A model generated the notes under the pieces. It was not told the origin of the DNA. It was given only the letters and a program-made list of their open reading frames with translations, and did no database searches. A DNA stretch of 64,000 nt from Ectopseudomonas toyotomiensis (GTDB taxonomy: Bacteria; Pseudomonadota; Gammaproteobacteria; Pseudomonadales; Pseudomonadaceae), in the NCBI RefSeq assembly GCF_900115695.1, contig NZ_FOXK01000009.1, positions 186,001-250,000 on the forward strand, written 5' to 3'. The position numbers and the translations under genes were made by a program. Below are positions 55,359-64,000 of this stretch, one piece after another (position 1 is the stretch's first letter; each line of letters begins with the position of its first letter).

Positions 55359-57023
55359 ATGCGTGTTGCCACGAGCCTGTTGTCCGTCGCCTTGCTGGCC
55401 GCCGGGAATATCCTCACCAACTCGGCTCTGGCAGCCGTAGCGCCGGATGCTGGTCAGACCCAACAAAGTCTCGACCAGAAGCCTCTGCAGTTACCCAAGC
55501 GTCAATCCATAGACATCAATCTGCCCGACTCACCCGGTGATCAGGAGCAAAGCGCTGGGCCGAGCCTGCAAGTCACAGGTTTCGTCCTCGAGGGCAACAG
55601 CGCCATCCCCAATGAGCAACTGCTGACGCTGCTCGATGACCTGAACAATCGCACCCTCACACTTGGCGATCTGCAGGGCGCCGCCAATCGCATCACCCGC
55701 TTCTACCGCGAACGCGGTTACCCGCTGGCACGCGCCTATCTGCCCGCCCAGGAGATCGATGGCGGCATGGTTCGGATCGCTGTGCTCGAAGGCCGCTACG
55801 GCCAGGTGCAGATCAACGACCAGGCCGGCCTGGGTGGCAGCGCCCTCGCGCCCCTGGCGGCACTGCAAGCCGGCGATGCGGTGCAGGCCAGGCCGCTCGA
55901 ACGCAGCCTGTTGCTGCTGCAGGACACTCCCGGCGTCGAGGTGAAGTCCACCCTGCGCCCCGGCACCAGCACCGGCAGCACCGACCTGCTGGTGAATATC
56001 GAGCGCGCACCGCTGCTGTCCGGCTCCATCGACGCCGACAACTACGGCAACCGCTTCACCGGTCAGTACCGCCTTGGCGGCACACTCAACATCAACAGTC
56101 CACTGGGACTGGGTGACCGTTTGACCCTGCGCGCCATGGGTTCGGACGAAGAACAGAATTACGGCCGCATCGCCTATCAGCTACCTGTCGGCCCCTGGTC
56201 GACTCAGCTCGGCGTGGCCTATTCGGACATGGACTATGAGCTGGCCAAGGACTTCGAAGACCTCGATGCCCATGGCAATGCACGCATCGCCAGCGTCTTC
56301 GCCCTGCAACCACTGATGCGCTCGAGGGATTTCAACCTCTATGTGCAGGCCCAATTCGACGACAAGCGCCTGCAGGACGACATCGACCTGTTCGACCAGC
56401 AGAGCGAGAAACGCTCGCGCGTGGTCATCCTGACGCTCAACGGCAACAGCCGTGACACCCTGCTCGGCGGTGGCATCAACAGCTTCGCCCTGGCCTGGAG
56501 CCAGGGCAGCCTGAACCTCGACGATGCCACTGCGCAGCGTATCGACGACCTCACTGCCGGCACGGCCGGCCGCTTCCACAAGCTCAACCCCAGCCTGGTT
56601 CGCCTGCAACGCCTGAGCGAGCGCTTCAGCCTCTATTCCCAGCTGCAAGGCCAATGGGCCGACGGCAACCTCGACAGTTCGGAAAAGCTCTACCTGGGCG
56701 GCGCCTACGGTGTACGCGCCTACCCGCAGGGCGAAGCCTCCGGCGACCAAGGCTGGCTGGCCAATCTCGAGCTGCGCTATGCGCTGACCGATGCCTGGCA
56801 GCTCAGCACCTTCGTCGACCATGGCCAGGTGCGCCTGAACAAGGACAGCTGGGCCTCCGGCGAGAACCATCGCAGCCTTTCCGGTGCCGGCCTGGGCGCA
56901 CGCTGGGCGGCCCACGGCTGGCAGGTCAGCGCCGTGACCGCGTGGAAACTGGGCAACAGCGAGCCGCAGAGCGATGTCGACCGCAGCCCGCGCGTATGGG
57001 CACAGGTGGTGCGCTTCTTCTAA
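55359..57023 (+). CDS. two-partner secretion outer membrane transporter TpsB
   Basis: An FhaC/ShlB-like Omp85 transporter of 554 residues. The signal peptide (about 1-26) is followed by a linker, two POTRA domains (about 69-145 and 146-215) and a beta-barrel (about 220-554). The loop 6 signature is Val-Arg-Ala-Tyr-Pro (about 452-456), close to the VRGY motif, and the protein ends in aromatic Arg-Phe-Phe, as needed for BAM assembly. It would export the TpsA adhesin encoded 77 bases downstream. ATG 55359 has a GAAGGAAG ribosome site. Confidence 0.92.
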   Translation: MRVATSLLSVALLAAGNILTNSALAAVAPDAGQTQQSLDQKPLQLPKRQSIDINLPDSPGDQEQSAGPSLQVTGFVLEGNSAIPNEQLLTLLDDLNNRTLTLGDLQGAANRITRFYRERGYPLARAYLPAQEIDGGMVRIAVLEGRYGQVQINDQAGLGGSALAPLAALQAGDAVQARPLERSLLLLQDTPGVEVKSTLRPGTSTGSTDLLVNIERAPLLSGSIDADNYGNRFTGQYRLGGTLNINSPLGLGDRLTLRAMGSDEEQNYGRIAYQLPVGPWSTQLGVAYSDMDYELAKDFEDLDAHGNARIASVFALQPLMRSRDFNLYVQAQFDDKRLQDDIDLFDQQSEKRSRVVILTLNGNSRDTLLGGGINSFALAWSQGSLNLDDATAQRIDDLTAGTAGRFHKLNPSLVRLQRLSERFSLYSQLQGQWADGNLDSSEKLYLGGAYGVRAYPQGEASGDQGWLANLELRYALTDAWQLSTFVDHGQVRLNKDSWASGENHRSLSGAGLGARWAAHGWQVSAVTAWKLGNSEPQSDVDRSPRVWAQVVRFF

Positions 57024-57100
57024 CGCTGCAAACCCTTGATGGTTACACCGCAGGCCGAAACGCAGCACTCCGCAGCCAGACGATTGATAAGGGGACATCC

Positions 57101-60100
57101 ATGAACCGCAGCTACGCTCTAATCTGGAACCACGCCCTGGGCGCCTGGGCCGTCGCCCATGAACACGCCCGCAAACGTGGCAAGGGCGCCGGTGCGGTAT
57201 TGGCGACAAGCCTCGTACTGGCCGGCTCGACCTTCGCCGCCGACCTGCCCACTGGCGGTCAGGTGGTCTCCGGCAGCGGCAGCATCAGCCAGCCCAACGG
57301 CCAGCAGATGGTCATCGATCAAGCCAGCAACAAGCTGGCCATCGACTGGCAGAGCTTCGACATCGGCAGCGGTAACAAGGTGACCTTCAACCAGCCCGGA
57401 ACCGACTCGATCGCCCTGAACCGGGTGCTCGGCGCCGACGGCTCGAAGATTATGGGCCAGCTCGATGCCAATGGCCGGGTGTTCATCATCAATCCCAACG
57501 GCGTGCTCTTCGGCGCCGGGGCGCAGGTCAACGTCGGCGGTCTGGTGGCTTCCACCCTGGATCTGTCAGTGAGCGATTTCGAAGCGGGCAACTACGCCTT
57601 CAAGGGCAACGGCAGCAACGCTTCGGTCATCAACAATGGGCGCATCAGCGCCGCCGATGGCGGCAGCGTCGCCCTGCTCGGCGGCACGGTCAGCAACAAC
57701 GGCGTGATCGTCGCCAACCAGGGCACGGTGGCCCTGGCCGCTGGTAATTCGGTCACCCTCGACTTCGCGGGTGACGGCTTGCTCAGCGTACAGGTCGACG
57801 AGGCGGTGAAGGACGCGCTGGTGGAAAACCGTCAGTTGATCCAGGCCGACGGCGGCAACGTCATCCTCACCGCCAGCGCAGCCGATGCGCTGCTGCAGAC
57901 GGTGGTCAACAACGAGGGCGTGATCCAGGCCCGCACCCTCGGCGAGAAGGAAGGCAGGATCGTCCTGCTCGGCGACTTCGACGGCGGCACAGTGCAGGTC
58001 GCCGGCACCCTGGATGCCAGCGCGGCGGATGGCGGCAATGGCGGTTTTATCGACACCAGCGGCGCCCATGTGCAGATCGCCGCGGGCACGACCGTCACCA
58101 CCAAGGCCACGACCGGGCAAACCGGCACCTGGCTGATCGACCCGACCGACTTTACCGTCAGCGCCGGCAGTGCCAGCCAGACCCCCAGCGGCATCGGTGC
58201 CAGCACCCTCAGCGCCAACCTGCAGAACACCAGCATCACGCTACAGACCGTGGCGGGAGGCAGCGAAAACGGCGACATCAACGTCAATGCTGCCGTGAGC
58301 TGGAGCGCAGATACCACGCTGACGCTCGATGCCCACGGCCGCATAAACGTCAACAAGGACATCACCGCCAGCGGCGACAATGCAGCGCTGGTGCTGGCCT
58401 ACGGCAACGGTTACAGCCTGAACCAGGGCGCCCGCGTCACCCTCTCAGGAGGCAATGCCGGACTGAGTCTCGGCGGCGTCGACTACACCCTGATTCGCGA
58501 CCTCAGCGCCCTGCAAGGCATTTCGGGAAACGGTCACTACGCGCTCGCCATCGACCTCGATGCCGCTGCGACCAGTACCTGGAACGCAGGAGCCGGCTTC
58601 GCTCCCATCGATGGCTTCAACGGCACCTTTGCCGGCCTCGGGCACACGGTTGACGGTCTCTTCATCTATCGCCCCAATAACGGGGTTATCGGTATGTTCG
58701 GCCTCACGGCAGCCACCATCCGCGACCTGACCCTCTCCAATGTTTCCATCACTGGCATTGGCACGGTAGGAGGCCTAGTGGCAAGGCTGAGCGGTGGCAC
58801 CATGACCAATACCCATGTCACCGGCCAGGTATCCTCGCTGGGTGATCAGGTCGGCGGCCTGGTGGGCCTGAACGATCAAGGCTTTGTTAGCCAGTCCTCC
58901 TCCACAGCGACGGTCAGCGGGGCGAGTGAGGTAGGCGGCTTGATCGGCCGTAATCGTGCGGCCTCGGTCACGGACGCCTATGCAACGGGAGCGGTAACCG
59001 GTACGGGTGATGCTATCGGCGGGCTGATCGGCAGCACCGTGCAGGGCACCACATTGACCAATACTTACGCCAGCGGCCGAGTGACCGGCACTGGCGGGCT
59101 GGTGGGGAACGTTGACGGCTCCGGCGCCACGGTCACCAACAGCTACTGGGACATGGACTCCACCGGCCAAGCAAGCAGTGCAGCCGGCACTGGTATCGAC
59201 TCCACCAACGCCCGCACCCAAGCCACCTACGCCGGCTTCGACTTCACCAACACCTGGGTGATGTTCGAAGGCGATACACGACCCATGCTGCGCGGCGAGT
59301 ACTCGACGACCCTGTTCACGCCCCACGCCCTGCAACTGATGGCGCTGGATCTGTCAGCCGACTATCGCCTGGGCACCGACCTGGATCTCGGTGCCGCGCT
59401 TGCAGCAGGCGGTAATGGCTACTACGGCGATGTATGGGGAGTGGCTGGGTTCAAACCAGTGGGCAACTCCAGCACCCCCTTTACCGGCTCGCTGGATGGT
59501 CAAGGCCACCTGATTCGCGACCTCAGGATAAATCGCGCAAACGAAAGCGAAGTGGCATTGATCGGGCAGACAGCCGCCGGGGCGCAGATTCACGACCTGG
59601 GACTGGTCGGTGGCAGCGTTCATGGCGGATTCAATGCTGCCAGCCTGGTAGGCATCAACTACGGCGGCATACTGAGCGACCTTCATACCAACGTCACCGT
59701 CAGCTCCACTGCACGCGGTGCTGGTGGCTTGGTGGCACGCAACCGGGACAACGGCATCATTCGCAACAGCTATGCCACTGGCGATGTAAGCGGCGCGGAG
59801 AACGTCGTAGGTGGGCTGACCGGAGAAAACTGGGGCCTGGTAGAAAATTCCTACGCCACGGGAAACATCAGCGGTGTCGTAATGACCGGCGGCCTGGTGG
59901 GTGCCAACACCGGCACCATCCGCAATGCCTATGCCACCGGTCAGGTACAAGGCACAGAGTATGTAGGTGGTTTGGCCGGTTATAACGGCAGCCTGATCGA
60001 ATACACCTACGCCACTGGCAGCGTGACCGGGGTGACGTCCGTAGGGGGGTTGGTAGGCAATATAGCAACCGGACGCGTAGCGGACTCGTTCTGGAACACC

Positions 60101-60991
60101 GACACCTTCACCGGTCCCGGCGCGGGCAGCATTGGTGGTGTTGCGACTGTGGAAAATCTACGCGGCCTGGATAGCACAGCGTTACGCGACGCCTCCAACT
60201 ATGCCACCTGGAACCTGGCCACCAACGGCGGCAGTAATGCAGTCTGGAGGATCTATGAGGGGCATACTGCGCCACTGCTGCGCAGCTTCATGCAGAGCGT
60301 GACCGTCACGGCGACGGACATTGGCAATAAAACCTACGATGGCCAGAACAGCGGCACCAGCGGATACACAACGGACCTTGGCGATACCCTGAATGATGAT
60401 CTACTGCTTGGTAGCCTGACCTACTCCAGCGCCTCGCAGAACGCTGGCAGCTACAGCACCACCGATGGTGGTCTCAGCCTGGACGGGCTGTATTCGGGTC
60501 AGCAGGGCTACGACATCAGCTACGCCGATACCACCCTGACCATCGACAAGGCCGCGCTCGCCGTCACCGCCAACGACGCCAGCAAGACCTACGACGGCCT
60601 CGCCTTCAGCGGCGGCAATGGCGTCAGCTACAGCGGCTTCGTCAATGGCGAGGATGCCAGCGTGCTCGGCGGCAATCTTACCTATGGTGGCAGTGCTCAG
60701 GGTGCAGTCAATAACGGCAGTTATGCTATCAGCGCCCATGGTCTGACCTCTGGTAACTACGCCCTTACTTTCGTAGACGGCACCCTGACCATCAGCGGCC
60801 AATCCCAGGGCCAGCCGAGCAACCCGGCGGTAGAAATACCTCAGGCCTATAGCGATATTCTCGCCGCCACTCAAAGCGACCCGGATAGCGAGGCGAGTGC
60901 TCCGTCATTCAGCCCAGACGAACTCTATCGAATCGCCGATAGCGGCATCCGGCTACCGGAGGGCCTTGACGGCGCGTCGCGAGGCAATTGA
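57101..60991 (+). CDS. two-partner secretion adhesin TpsA with GLUG and YDG/MBG repeats
   Basis: An exported adhesin of 1296 residues. The extended signal peptide region (about 1-46) starts with Met-Asn-Arg-Ser-Tyr-Ala-Leu-Ile-Trp-Asn, the ESPR pattern. The TPS domain (about 50-290) holds Ile-Asn-Pro-Asn-Gly-Val-Leu-Phe-Gly. A beta-helix part follows, with the Trp-Leu-Ile-Asp-Pro-Thr-Asp-Phe motif near 344. Two related modules (about 475-700 and 740-1000) contain arrays of GLUG-type repeats (Val-Gly-Gly-Leu-Val-Gly). YDG/MBG-like repeats lie near 1066-1230, with a non-repetitive acidic end. I found no cysteine and no CDI-type toxin module (no VENN motif). ATG 57101 was preferred because the upstream part of the open frame overlaps tpsB. 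Confidence 0.9.
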   Translation: MNRSYALIWNHALGAWAVAHEHARKRGKGAGAVLATSLVLAGSTFAADLPTGGQVVSGSGSISQPNGQQMVIDQASNKLAIDWQSFDIGSGNKVTFNQPGTDSIALNRVLGADGSKIMGQLDANGRVFIINPNGVLFGAGAQVNVGGLVASTLDLSVSDFEAGNYAFKGNGSNASVINNGRISAADGGSVALLGGTVSNNGVIVANQGTVALAAGNSVTLDFAGDGLLSVQVDEAVKDALVENRQLIQADGGNVILTASAADALLQTVVNNEGVIQARTLGEKEGRIVLLGDFDGGTVQVAGTLDASAADGGNGGFIDTSGAHVQIAAGTTVTTKATTGQTGTWLIDPTDFTVSAGSASQTPSGIGASTLSANLQNTSITLQTVAGGSENGDINVNAAVSWSADTTLTLDAHGRINVNKDITASGDNAALVLAYGNGYSLNQGARVTLSGGNAGLSLGGVDYTLIRDLSALQGISGNGHYALAIDLDAAATSTWNAGAGFAPIDGFNGTFAGLGHTVDGLFIYRPNNGVIGMFGLTAATIRDLTLSNVSITGIGTVGGLVARLSGGTMTNTHVTGQVSSLGDQVGGLVGLNDQGFVSQSSSTATVSGASEVGGLIGRNRAASVTDAYATGAVTGTGDAIGGLIGSTVQGTTLTNTYASGRVTGTGGLVGNVDGSGATVTNSYWDMDSTGQASSAAGTGIDSTNARTQATYAGFDFTNTWVMFEGDTRPMLRGEYSTTLFTPHALQLMALDLSADYRLGTDLDLGAALAAGGNGYYGDVWGVAGFKPVGNSSTPFTGSLDGQGHLIRDLRINRANESEVALIGQTAAGAQIHDLGLVGGSVHGGFNAASLVGINYGGILSDLHTNVTVSSTARGAGGLVARNRDNGIIRNSYATGDVSGAENVVGGLTGENWGLVENSYATGNISGVVMTGGLVGANTGTIRNAYATGQVQGTEYVGGLAGYNGSLIEYTYATGSVTGVTSVGGLVGNIATGRVADSFWNTDTFTGPGAGSIGGVATVENLRGLDSTALRDASNYATWNLATNGGSNAVWRIYEGHTAPLLRSFMQSVTVTATDIGNKTYDGQNSGTSGYTTDLGDTLNDDLLLGSLTYSSASQNAGSYSTTDGGLSLDGLYSGQQGYDISYADTTLTIDKAALAVTANDASKTYDGLAFSGGNGVSYSGFVNGEDASVLGGNLTYGGSAQGAVNNGSYAISAHGLTSGNYALTFVDGTLTISGQSQGQPSNPAVEIPQAYSDILAATQSDPDSEASAPSFSPDELYRIADSGIRLPEGLDGASRGN

Positions 60992-61018
60992 TCACTGCAT
61001 CACCCCACCACCCCGAAT

Positions 61019-61049
61019 CTGACGGATCACCAGCGATGGTGACCGTCAG
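61019..61049 (+). terminator. hairpin after tpsA
   Basis: CTGACGG-A-TCACCA and TGGTGA-CCGTCAG form a 13-base stem with one bulged base and a GCGA loop, 28 bases after the tpsA stop. The T tract is weak (CCTTTCCC). Confidence 0.6.
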
Positions 61050-61238
61050 CAGCCTTTCCCCTGGCGCCTACTGCGGCGTAGAATCGAGGTATTTCCCGCC
61101 AGGCATCCTCCGGCGGGCCTGTGAGCCCTGGCCGCGCGAACGGTGATCCCGTCTCGTCATGCAGCCCACGACACGCGGTGACCTGCCGCCCACGACGCTC
61201 ACCGCCTATATAACCGAATTAGCCGCAGGATCATCGTC

Positions 61239-63077
61239 ATGCCTGACTACCGCTCGAAGACCTCTACCCACGGCCGCAACATGGCCGGCGCCCGCGCCCT
61301 GTGGCGCGCCACCGGGATGAAGGACGAAGACTTCAAGAAACCGATCATCGCCATCGCCAACTCCTTCACCCAGTTCGTGCCCGGCCACGTGCACCTGAAG
61401 GATCTGGGTCAACTGGTCGCCCGCGAGATCGAGAAGCACGGCGGCGTGGCCAAGGAATTCAACACCATCGCCGTCGACGACGGCATCGCCATGGGCCACG
61501 ACGGCATGCTCTATTCGCTGCCGAGCCGCGAGATCATCGCCGACTCCGTGGAGTACATGGTCAACGCCCACTGCGCCGATGCCATCGTCTGCATCAGCAA
61601 CTGCGACAAGATCACCCCCGGCATGCTGATGGCCGCCCTGCGCCTGAACATCCCGGTGGTGTTCGTTTCCGGCGGGCCGATGGAAGCCGGCAAGACCAAG
61701 CTGGCCAATCACGGCCTGGATCTGGTCGATGCCATGGTCATCGCTGCCGACTCCAGCGCCTCCGACGAGAAGGTCGCCGAGTACGAGCGCAGCGCCTGCC
61801 CGACCTGCGGCAGCTGCTCCGGCATGTTCACCGCCAACTCGATGAACTGCCTGGTCGAAGCCCTGGGTCTGGCACTGCCAGGCAACGGTTCGACCCTGGC
61901 CACCCACAGCGATCGTGAACAACTGTTCCTGCGCGCCGGTCGCCTGGCCGTCGAACTCTGCCAACGCTACTACGGCGAAGGCGACGAGTCGGTACTGCCA
62001 CGCAACGTCGCCAGCTTCAAGGCGTTCGAAAACGCCATGACGCTGGACATCGCCATGGGCGGTTCGACCAACACCATCCTGCACCTGCTGGCTGCAGCCC
62101 AGGAAGCGGAGATCGCCTTCGACCTGCGCGACATCGATCGACTGTCGCGCAAGGTGCCGCAGCTGTGCAAAGTCGCGCCGAACATCCAGAAGTACCACAT
62201 GGAAGACGTGCATCGCGCTGGCGGCATCTTCTCCATCCTCGGCGAGCTGGCGCGTGGCGGCCTGCTGCACACCGAAGTGCCCACCGTGCACACGCCGAAC
62301 ATGGCCGAAGCCATCGCCCAGTGGGACATCACCCAGACCCAGGACGAAGCGGTTCATCACTTCTTCAAGGCAGGCCCTGCTGGCATCCCCACCCAGACCG
62401 CGTTCAGTCAGAGCACCCGCTGGCCGAGTCTGGATGATGACCGCGAGAATGGTTGTATTCGTAGCGTCGAGCACGCTTATTCCCAAGAGGGTGGACTTGC
62501 GGTGCTGTACGGCAACATCGCCCTCGATGGCTGTGTGGTGAAGACGGCCGGCGTCGATGAGTCGATCCACGTCTTCGAAGGCAACGCCAAGGTCTTCGAA
62601 AGCCAGGACAGCGCGGTCAAGGGCATCCTCGCCGACGAAGTGAAGGAAGGTGACATCGTCATCATCCGCTACGAAGGCCCGAAAGGCGGCCCGGGCATGC
62701 AGGAAATGCTCTATCCGACCAGCTACCTGAAGTCCAAGGGGCTGGGCAAGGCCTGCGCCCTGCTCACCGACGGTCGTTTCTCCGGTGGTACCAGCGGTCT
62801 GTCCATCGGTCACGCCTCGCCGGAAGCTGCAGCAGGCGGTGCCATCGGCCTGGTCAACGATGGCGACAAAATCCTCATCGACATCCCCAACCGCAGCATC
62901 AACCTGCTGGTGAGCGATGAAGAACTGGCCGCCCGCCGCGCCGAGCAGGACAAGAAAGGCTGGAAGCCTGCCGCACCGCGCACCCGCAAGGTGACCACGG
63001 CACTCAAGGCCTATGCCCTGCTGGCCACCAGCGCCGACAAGGGCGCGGTGCGCAACAAGGCGATGCTGGACGGCTGA
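61239..63077 (+). CDS. ilvD: dihydroxy-acid dehydratase IlvD
   Basis: The iron-sulfur dehydratase of valine, isoleucine, leucine and pantothenate synthesis, 612 residues, the standard length. Cluster cysteines appear in Ile-Ser-Asn-Cys-Asp-Lys-Ile-Thr-Pro-Gly-Met and Cys-Pro-Thr-Cys-Gly-Ser-Cys-Ser-Gly-Met-Phe-Thr-Ala, the two signature blocks. The C-terminal Ser-Gly-Gly-Thr-Ser-Gly-Leu-Ser-Ile-Gly-His motif is also conserved. The gene is monocistronic, closed by a strong terminator; its 247-base upstream spacer shows no leader-peptide attenuator that I could recognise. A GCAGGA ribosome site precedes ATG 61239. Confidence 0.97.
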   Translation: MPDYRSKTSTHGRNMAGARALWRATGMKDEDFKKPIIAIANSFTQFVPGHVHLKDLGQLVAREIEKHGGVAKEFNTIAVDDGIAMGHDGMLYSLPSREIIADSVEYMVNAHCADAIVCISNCDKITPGMLMAALRLNIPVVFVSGGPMEAGKTKLANHGLDLVDAMVIAADSSASDEKVAEYERSACPTCGSCSGMFTANSMNCLVEALGLALPGNGSTLATHSDREQLFLRAGRLAVELCQRYYGEGDESVLPRNVASFKAFENAMTLDIAMGGSTNTILHLLAAAQEAEIAFDLRDIDRLSRKVPQLCKVAPNIQKYHMEDVHRAGGIFSILGELARGGLLHTEVPTVHTPNMAEAIAQWDITQTQDEAVHHFFKAGPAGIPTQTAFSQSTRWPSLDDDRENGCIRSVEHAYSQEGGLAVLYGNIALDGCVVKTAGVDESIHVFEGNAKVFESQDSAVKGILADEVKEGDIVIIRYEGPKGGPGMQEMLYPTSYLKSKGLGKACALLTDGRFSGGTSGLSIGHASPEAAAGGAIGLVNDGDKILIDIPNRSINLLVSDEELAARRAEQDKKGWKPAAPRTRKVTTALKAYALLATSADKGAVRNKAMLDG

Positions 63078-63097
63078 TTCGTCAGCCCACACCAGAG

Positions 63098-63127
63098 AAA
63101 AGCCCGGCCTGGTTTGCCGGGCTTTTT
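63098..63127 (+). terminator. ilvD terminator
   Basis: AAAAGCCCGGC-CTGGTTT-GCCGGGCTTTT forms a strong stem 20 bases after the stop codon, followed by T residues. It is a typical intrinsic terminator. Confidence 0.9.
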
Positions 63128-63200
63128 GTTGACGGAAGGTTTTGCATCCGACGCTGATCGCCAGCAAGCTGGCTCTTACATCCATGCTCAGGAGCCCATC

Positions 63201-63659
63201 ATGCGTATCGGCCTGATCGCTGACACCCACAATCTGCTGCGCCCCGAGGCGCTGGCAGCGCTGCAAGGCGTCGATCATCTGATCCATGCCGGTGATATCG
63301 GCGGGCCGCACATCCTGACCGAACTTGAGCGCGTCGCGCCGCTGTCGGTGGTACGCGGCAACAATGATCAGGACAGCTGGGCCGACGCCATCCCCGAGCG
63401 CCAGACGCTACGCTTCGGCGCCATCGCCCTGCATGTGCTGCACGACCTCAAGCAGCTGGATATCGACCCGACTGAGCAAGGCATCGACGTGGTGATTGCC
63501 GGGCACTCGCATAAACCACAGCATGAAGAGCGCAACGGCGTGCTCTACCTCAACCCCGGCAGCGCCGGGCCACGGCGCTTCAAGCTGCCCGTCGGCGTGG
63601 GCATCCTGCATATCGACGACCAGACGGTCCGGGCCGAGCTGATCACGCTACAGGCCTGA
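63201..63659 (+). CDS. YfcE/MJ0936-family metallophosphoesterase
   Basis: A 152-residue calcineurin-like phosphoesterase. The metal-binding blocks are Ile-Ala-Asp-Thr-His (near residue 6), His-Ala-Gly-Asp-Ile, Val-Arg-Gly-Asn-Asn-Asp, Ala-Gly-His-Ser-His and Asn-Pro-Gly-Ser, all intact. Members hydrolyse small phosphodiesters; the physiological substrate is unknown. ATG 63201 (Met-Arg-Ile-Gly-Leu-Ile) was used because the longer open frame runs over the ilvD terminator. An AGGAG site lies 8 bases upstream. Confidence 0.92.
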   Translation: MRIGLIADTHNLLRPEALAALQGVDHLIHAGDIGGPHILTELERVAPLSVVRGNNDQDSWADAIPERQTLRFGAIALHVLHDLKQLDIDPTEQGIDVVIAGHSHKPQHEERNGVLYLNPGSAGPRRFKLPVGVGILHIDDQTVRAELITLQA

Positions 63660-63700
63660 AGCCACCCTACGCGCTGGCCAATCGCGGTAAAGCGGCTCAC

Positions 63701-63763
63701 GTAGGGTGCGCCATGCGCACCGCGGCGACTGCGAAGGGCCCGGGTGCGCACGGCGCACCCTAC
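63701..63763. repeat. REP doublet (GTAGGGTGCGCC type)
   Basis: GTAGGGTGCGCCATGCGCACC and the inverse arm (63743-63763) enclose about 20 bases. The arm sequence matches the doublet at 38692-38753 with one or two changes. It lies between the phosphoesterase and gloA. Confidence 0.7.
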
Positions 63764-63832
63764 CCTTGAAAAACACCCTCAGCGAGTCCATCTAAGCTGG
63801 TACAGCCTTTTCCCCGCCTGATGGAGAACCCC

Positions 63833-64000
63833 ATGACCCTCGACGAGCTCAACGCCATTGCCGGCGTGACCGCCAAACCCGATGTCGCCACTGCCGACTT
63901 CGTCTACAACCACACCATGATCCGCGTGAAGGATCTGCAGAAATCCCTCGATTTCTACACCCGTGTGCTGGGCTTCACCCTGCTGGAGAAGAAGGACTTC
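63833..64000 (+). CDS. gloA: lactoylglutathione lyase GloA (partial, runs off the window)
   Basis: The first 56 codons of a glyoxalase I. The visible part includes Thr-Met-Ile-Arg-Val-Lys-Asp-Leu and Ser-Leu-Asp-Phe-Tyr-Thr-Arg-Val-Leu-Gly-Phe-Thr-Leu, the N-terminal half of the vicinal oxygen chelate fold. It isomerises the hemithioacetal of methylglyoxal and glutathione. A GGAGAA ribosome site precedes ATG 63833. The metal-ligand residues lie beyond the window, so the paralogue type cannot be judged. Confidence 0.88.
   Translation, partial: MTLDELNAIAGVTAKPDVATADFVYNHTMIRVKDLQKSLDFYTRVLGFTLLEKKDF

Noticed and set aside
60992..61238. attenuator leader peptide ahead of ilvD
   Set aside because: No short frame rich in branched-chain amino acid codons followed by alternative hairpins was seen; only the hairpin after tpsA is present.
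61206..63311. 701-codon open frame on the minus strand
   Set aside because: It is entirely antisense to ilvD and its translation has the skewed composition of a high-GC shadow frame; ilvD has all family motifs.

Overview
The window is a gene-dense, high-GC stretch of a Pseudomonas chromosome. Gene content and protein similarity point to the P. mendocina / P. oleovorans / P. pseudoalcaligenes side of the genus, but the species is inferred from memory and not proven. From about 6.2 to 47 kb the gene order runs like the PA0396 to PA0357 interval of P. aeruginosa PAO1 as I recall it (pilU, pilT, yggS, proC, yggT, yggU, metXW, rdgB, hemW, trmB, thiGS, mtgA, rpoH, ftsXEY, M16 proteases, rsmD, the lao cluster, coaD, ferredoxin, ggt, mutM). 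Some genes are inserted and the flanks differ. I see no tRNA, rRNA, CRISPR array, prophage or complete insertion sequence.

Layout. At 0-3.4 kb lie DUF4124 proteins and the nitrogen regulators ntrB/ntrC, with an NtrC-type site and a -24/-12 promoter candidate in front of ntrB. At 3.6-6.3 kb are a TM2 protein and an SOS-box-preceded pair, a radical SAM DNA repair candidate plus a DUF4130 partner. At 6.2-8.5 kb are the pilus retraction ATPases pilU and pilT. At 8.6-18 kb is a housekeeping run with a dynamin-like GTPase inserted before metX-metW. At 18-23 kb are a dCache chemoreceptor, a P-loop kinase-like protein without the Walker A lysine, a GNAT and a DUF1329 protein. At 23-31 kb are trmB, thiG-thiS, mtgA, rpoH (with an AlgU-like promoter candidate) and ftsX-ftsE-ftsY. 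At 31-36 kb are an active/inactive M16 pair, rsmD and a YheT-type hydrolase. At 36-40 kb are laoR and laoC-laoB-laoA for long-chain alcohol/aldehyde oxidation, with a palindromic operator candidate. At 40-49 kb are coaD, a ferredoxin, ggt, a Na/Pi cotransporter, an acyltransferase, mutM, an HDOD protein and an RlmI-like methyltransferase. At 49.6-54.2 kb is a polyamine-type ABC transporter behind a strong sigma-54 promoter candidate. At 54.3-61 kb are an AraC/GyrI regulator and a two-partner secretion pair (TpsB transporter, 1296-residue TpsA adhesin). At 61.2-64 kb are ilvD, a phosphoesterase and the start of gloA.

The least characterised parts are the LexA-box radical SAM/DUF4130 pair, a family of 144-227 bp MITE-like palindromic elements in intergenic spaces (one of which seems to supply the ribosome binding site of yggU), a chemoreceptor with four of the five amino-acid-motif residues plus Asn where the fifth is Asp, and the TPS adhesin with duplicated GLUG modules. 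Several REP-doublet families also occur between genes. Two genes (26440-27051 and 52067-53302) need TTG starts to fit their Shine-Dalgarno sequences and upstream boundaries.
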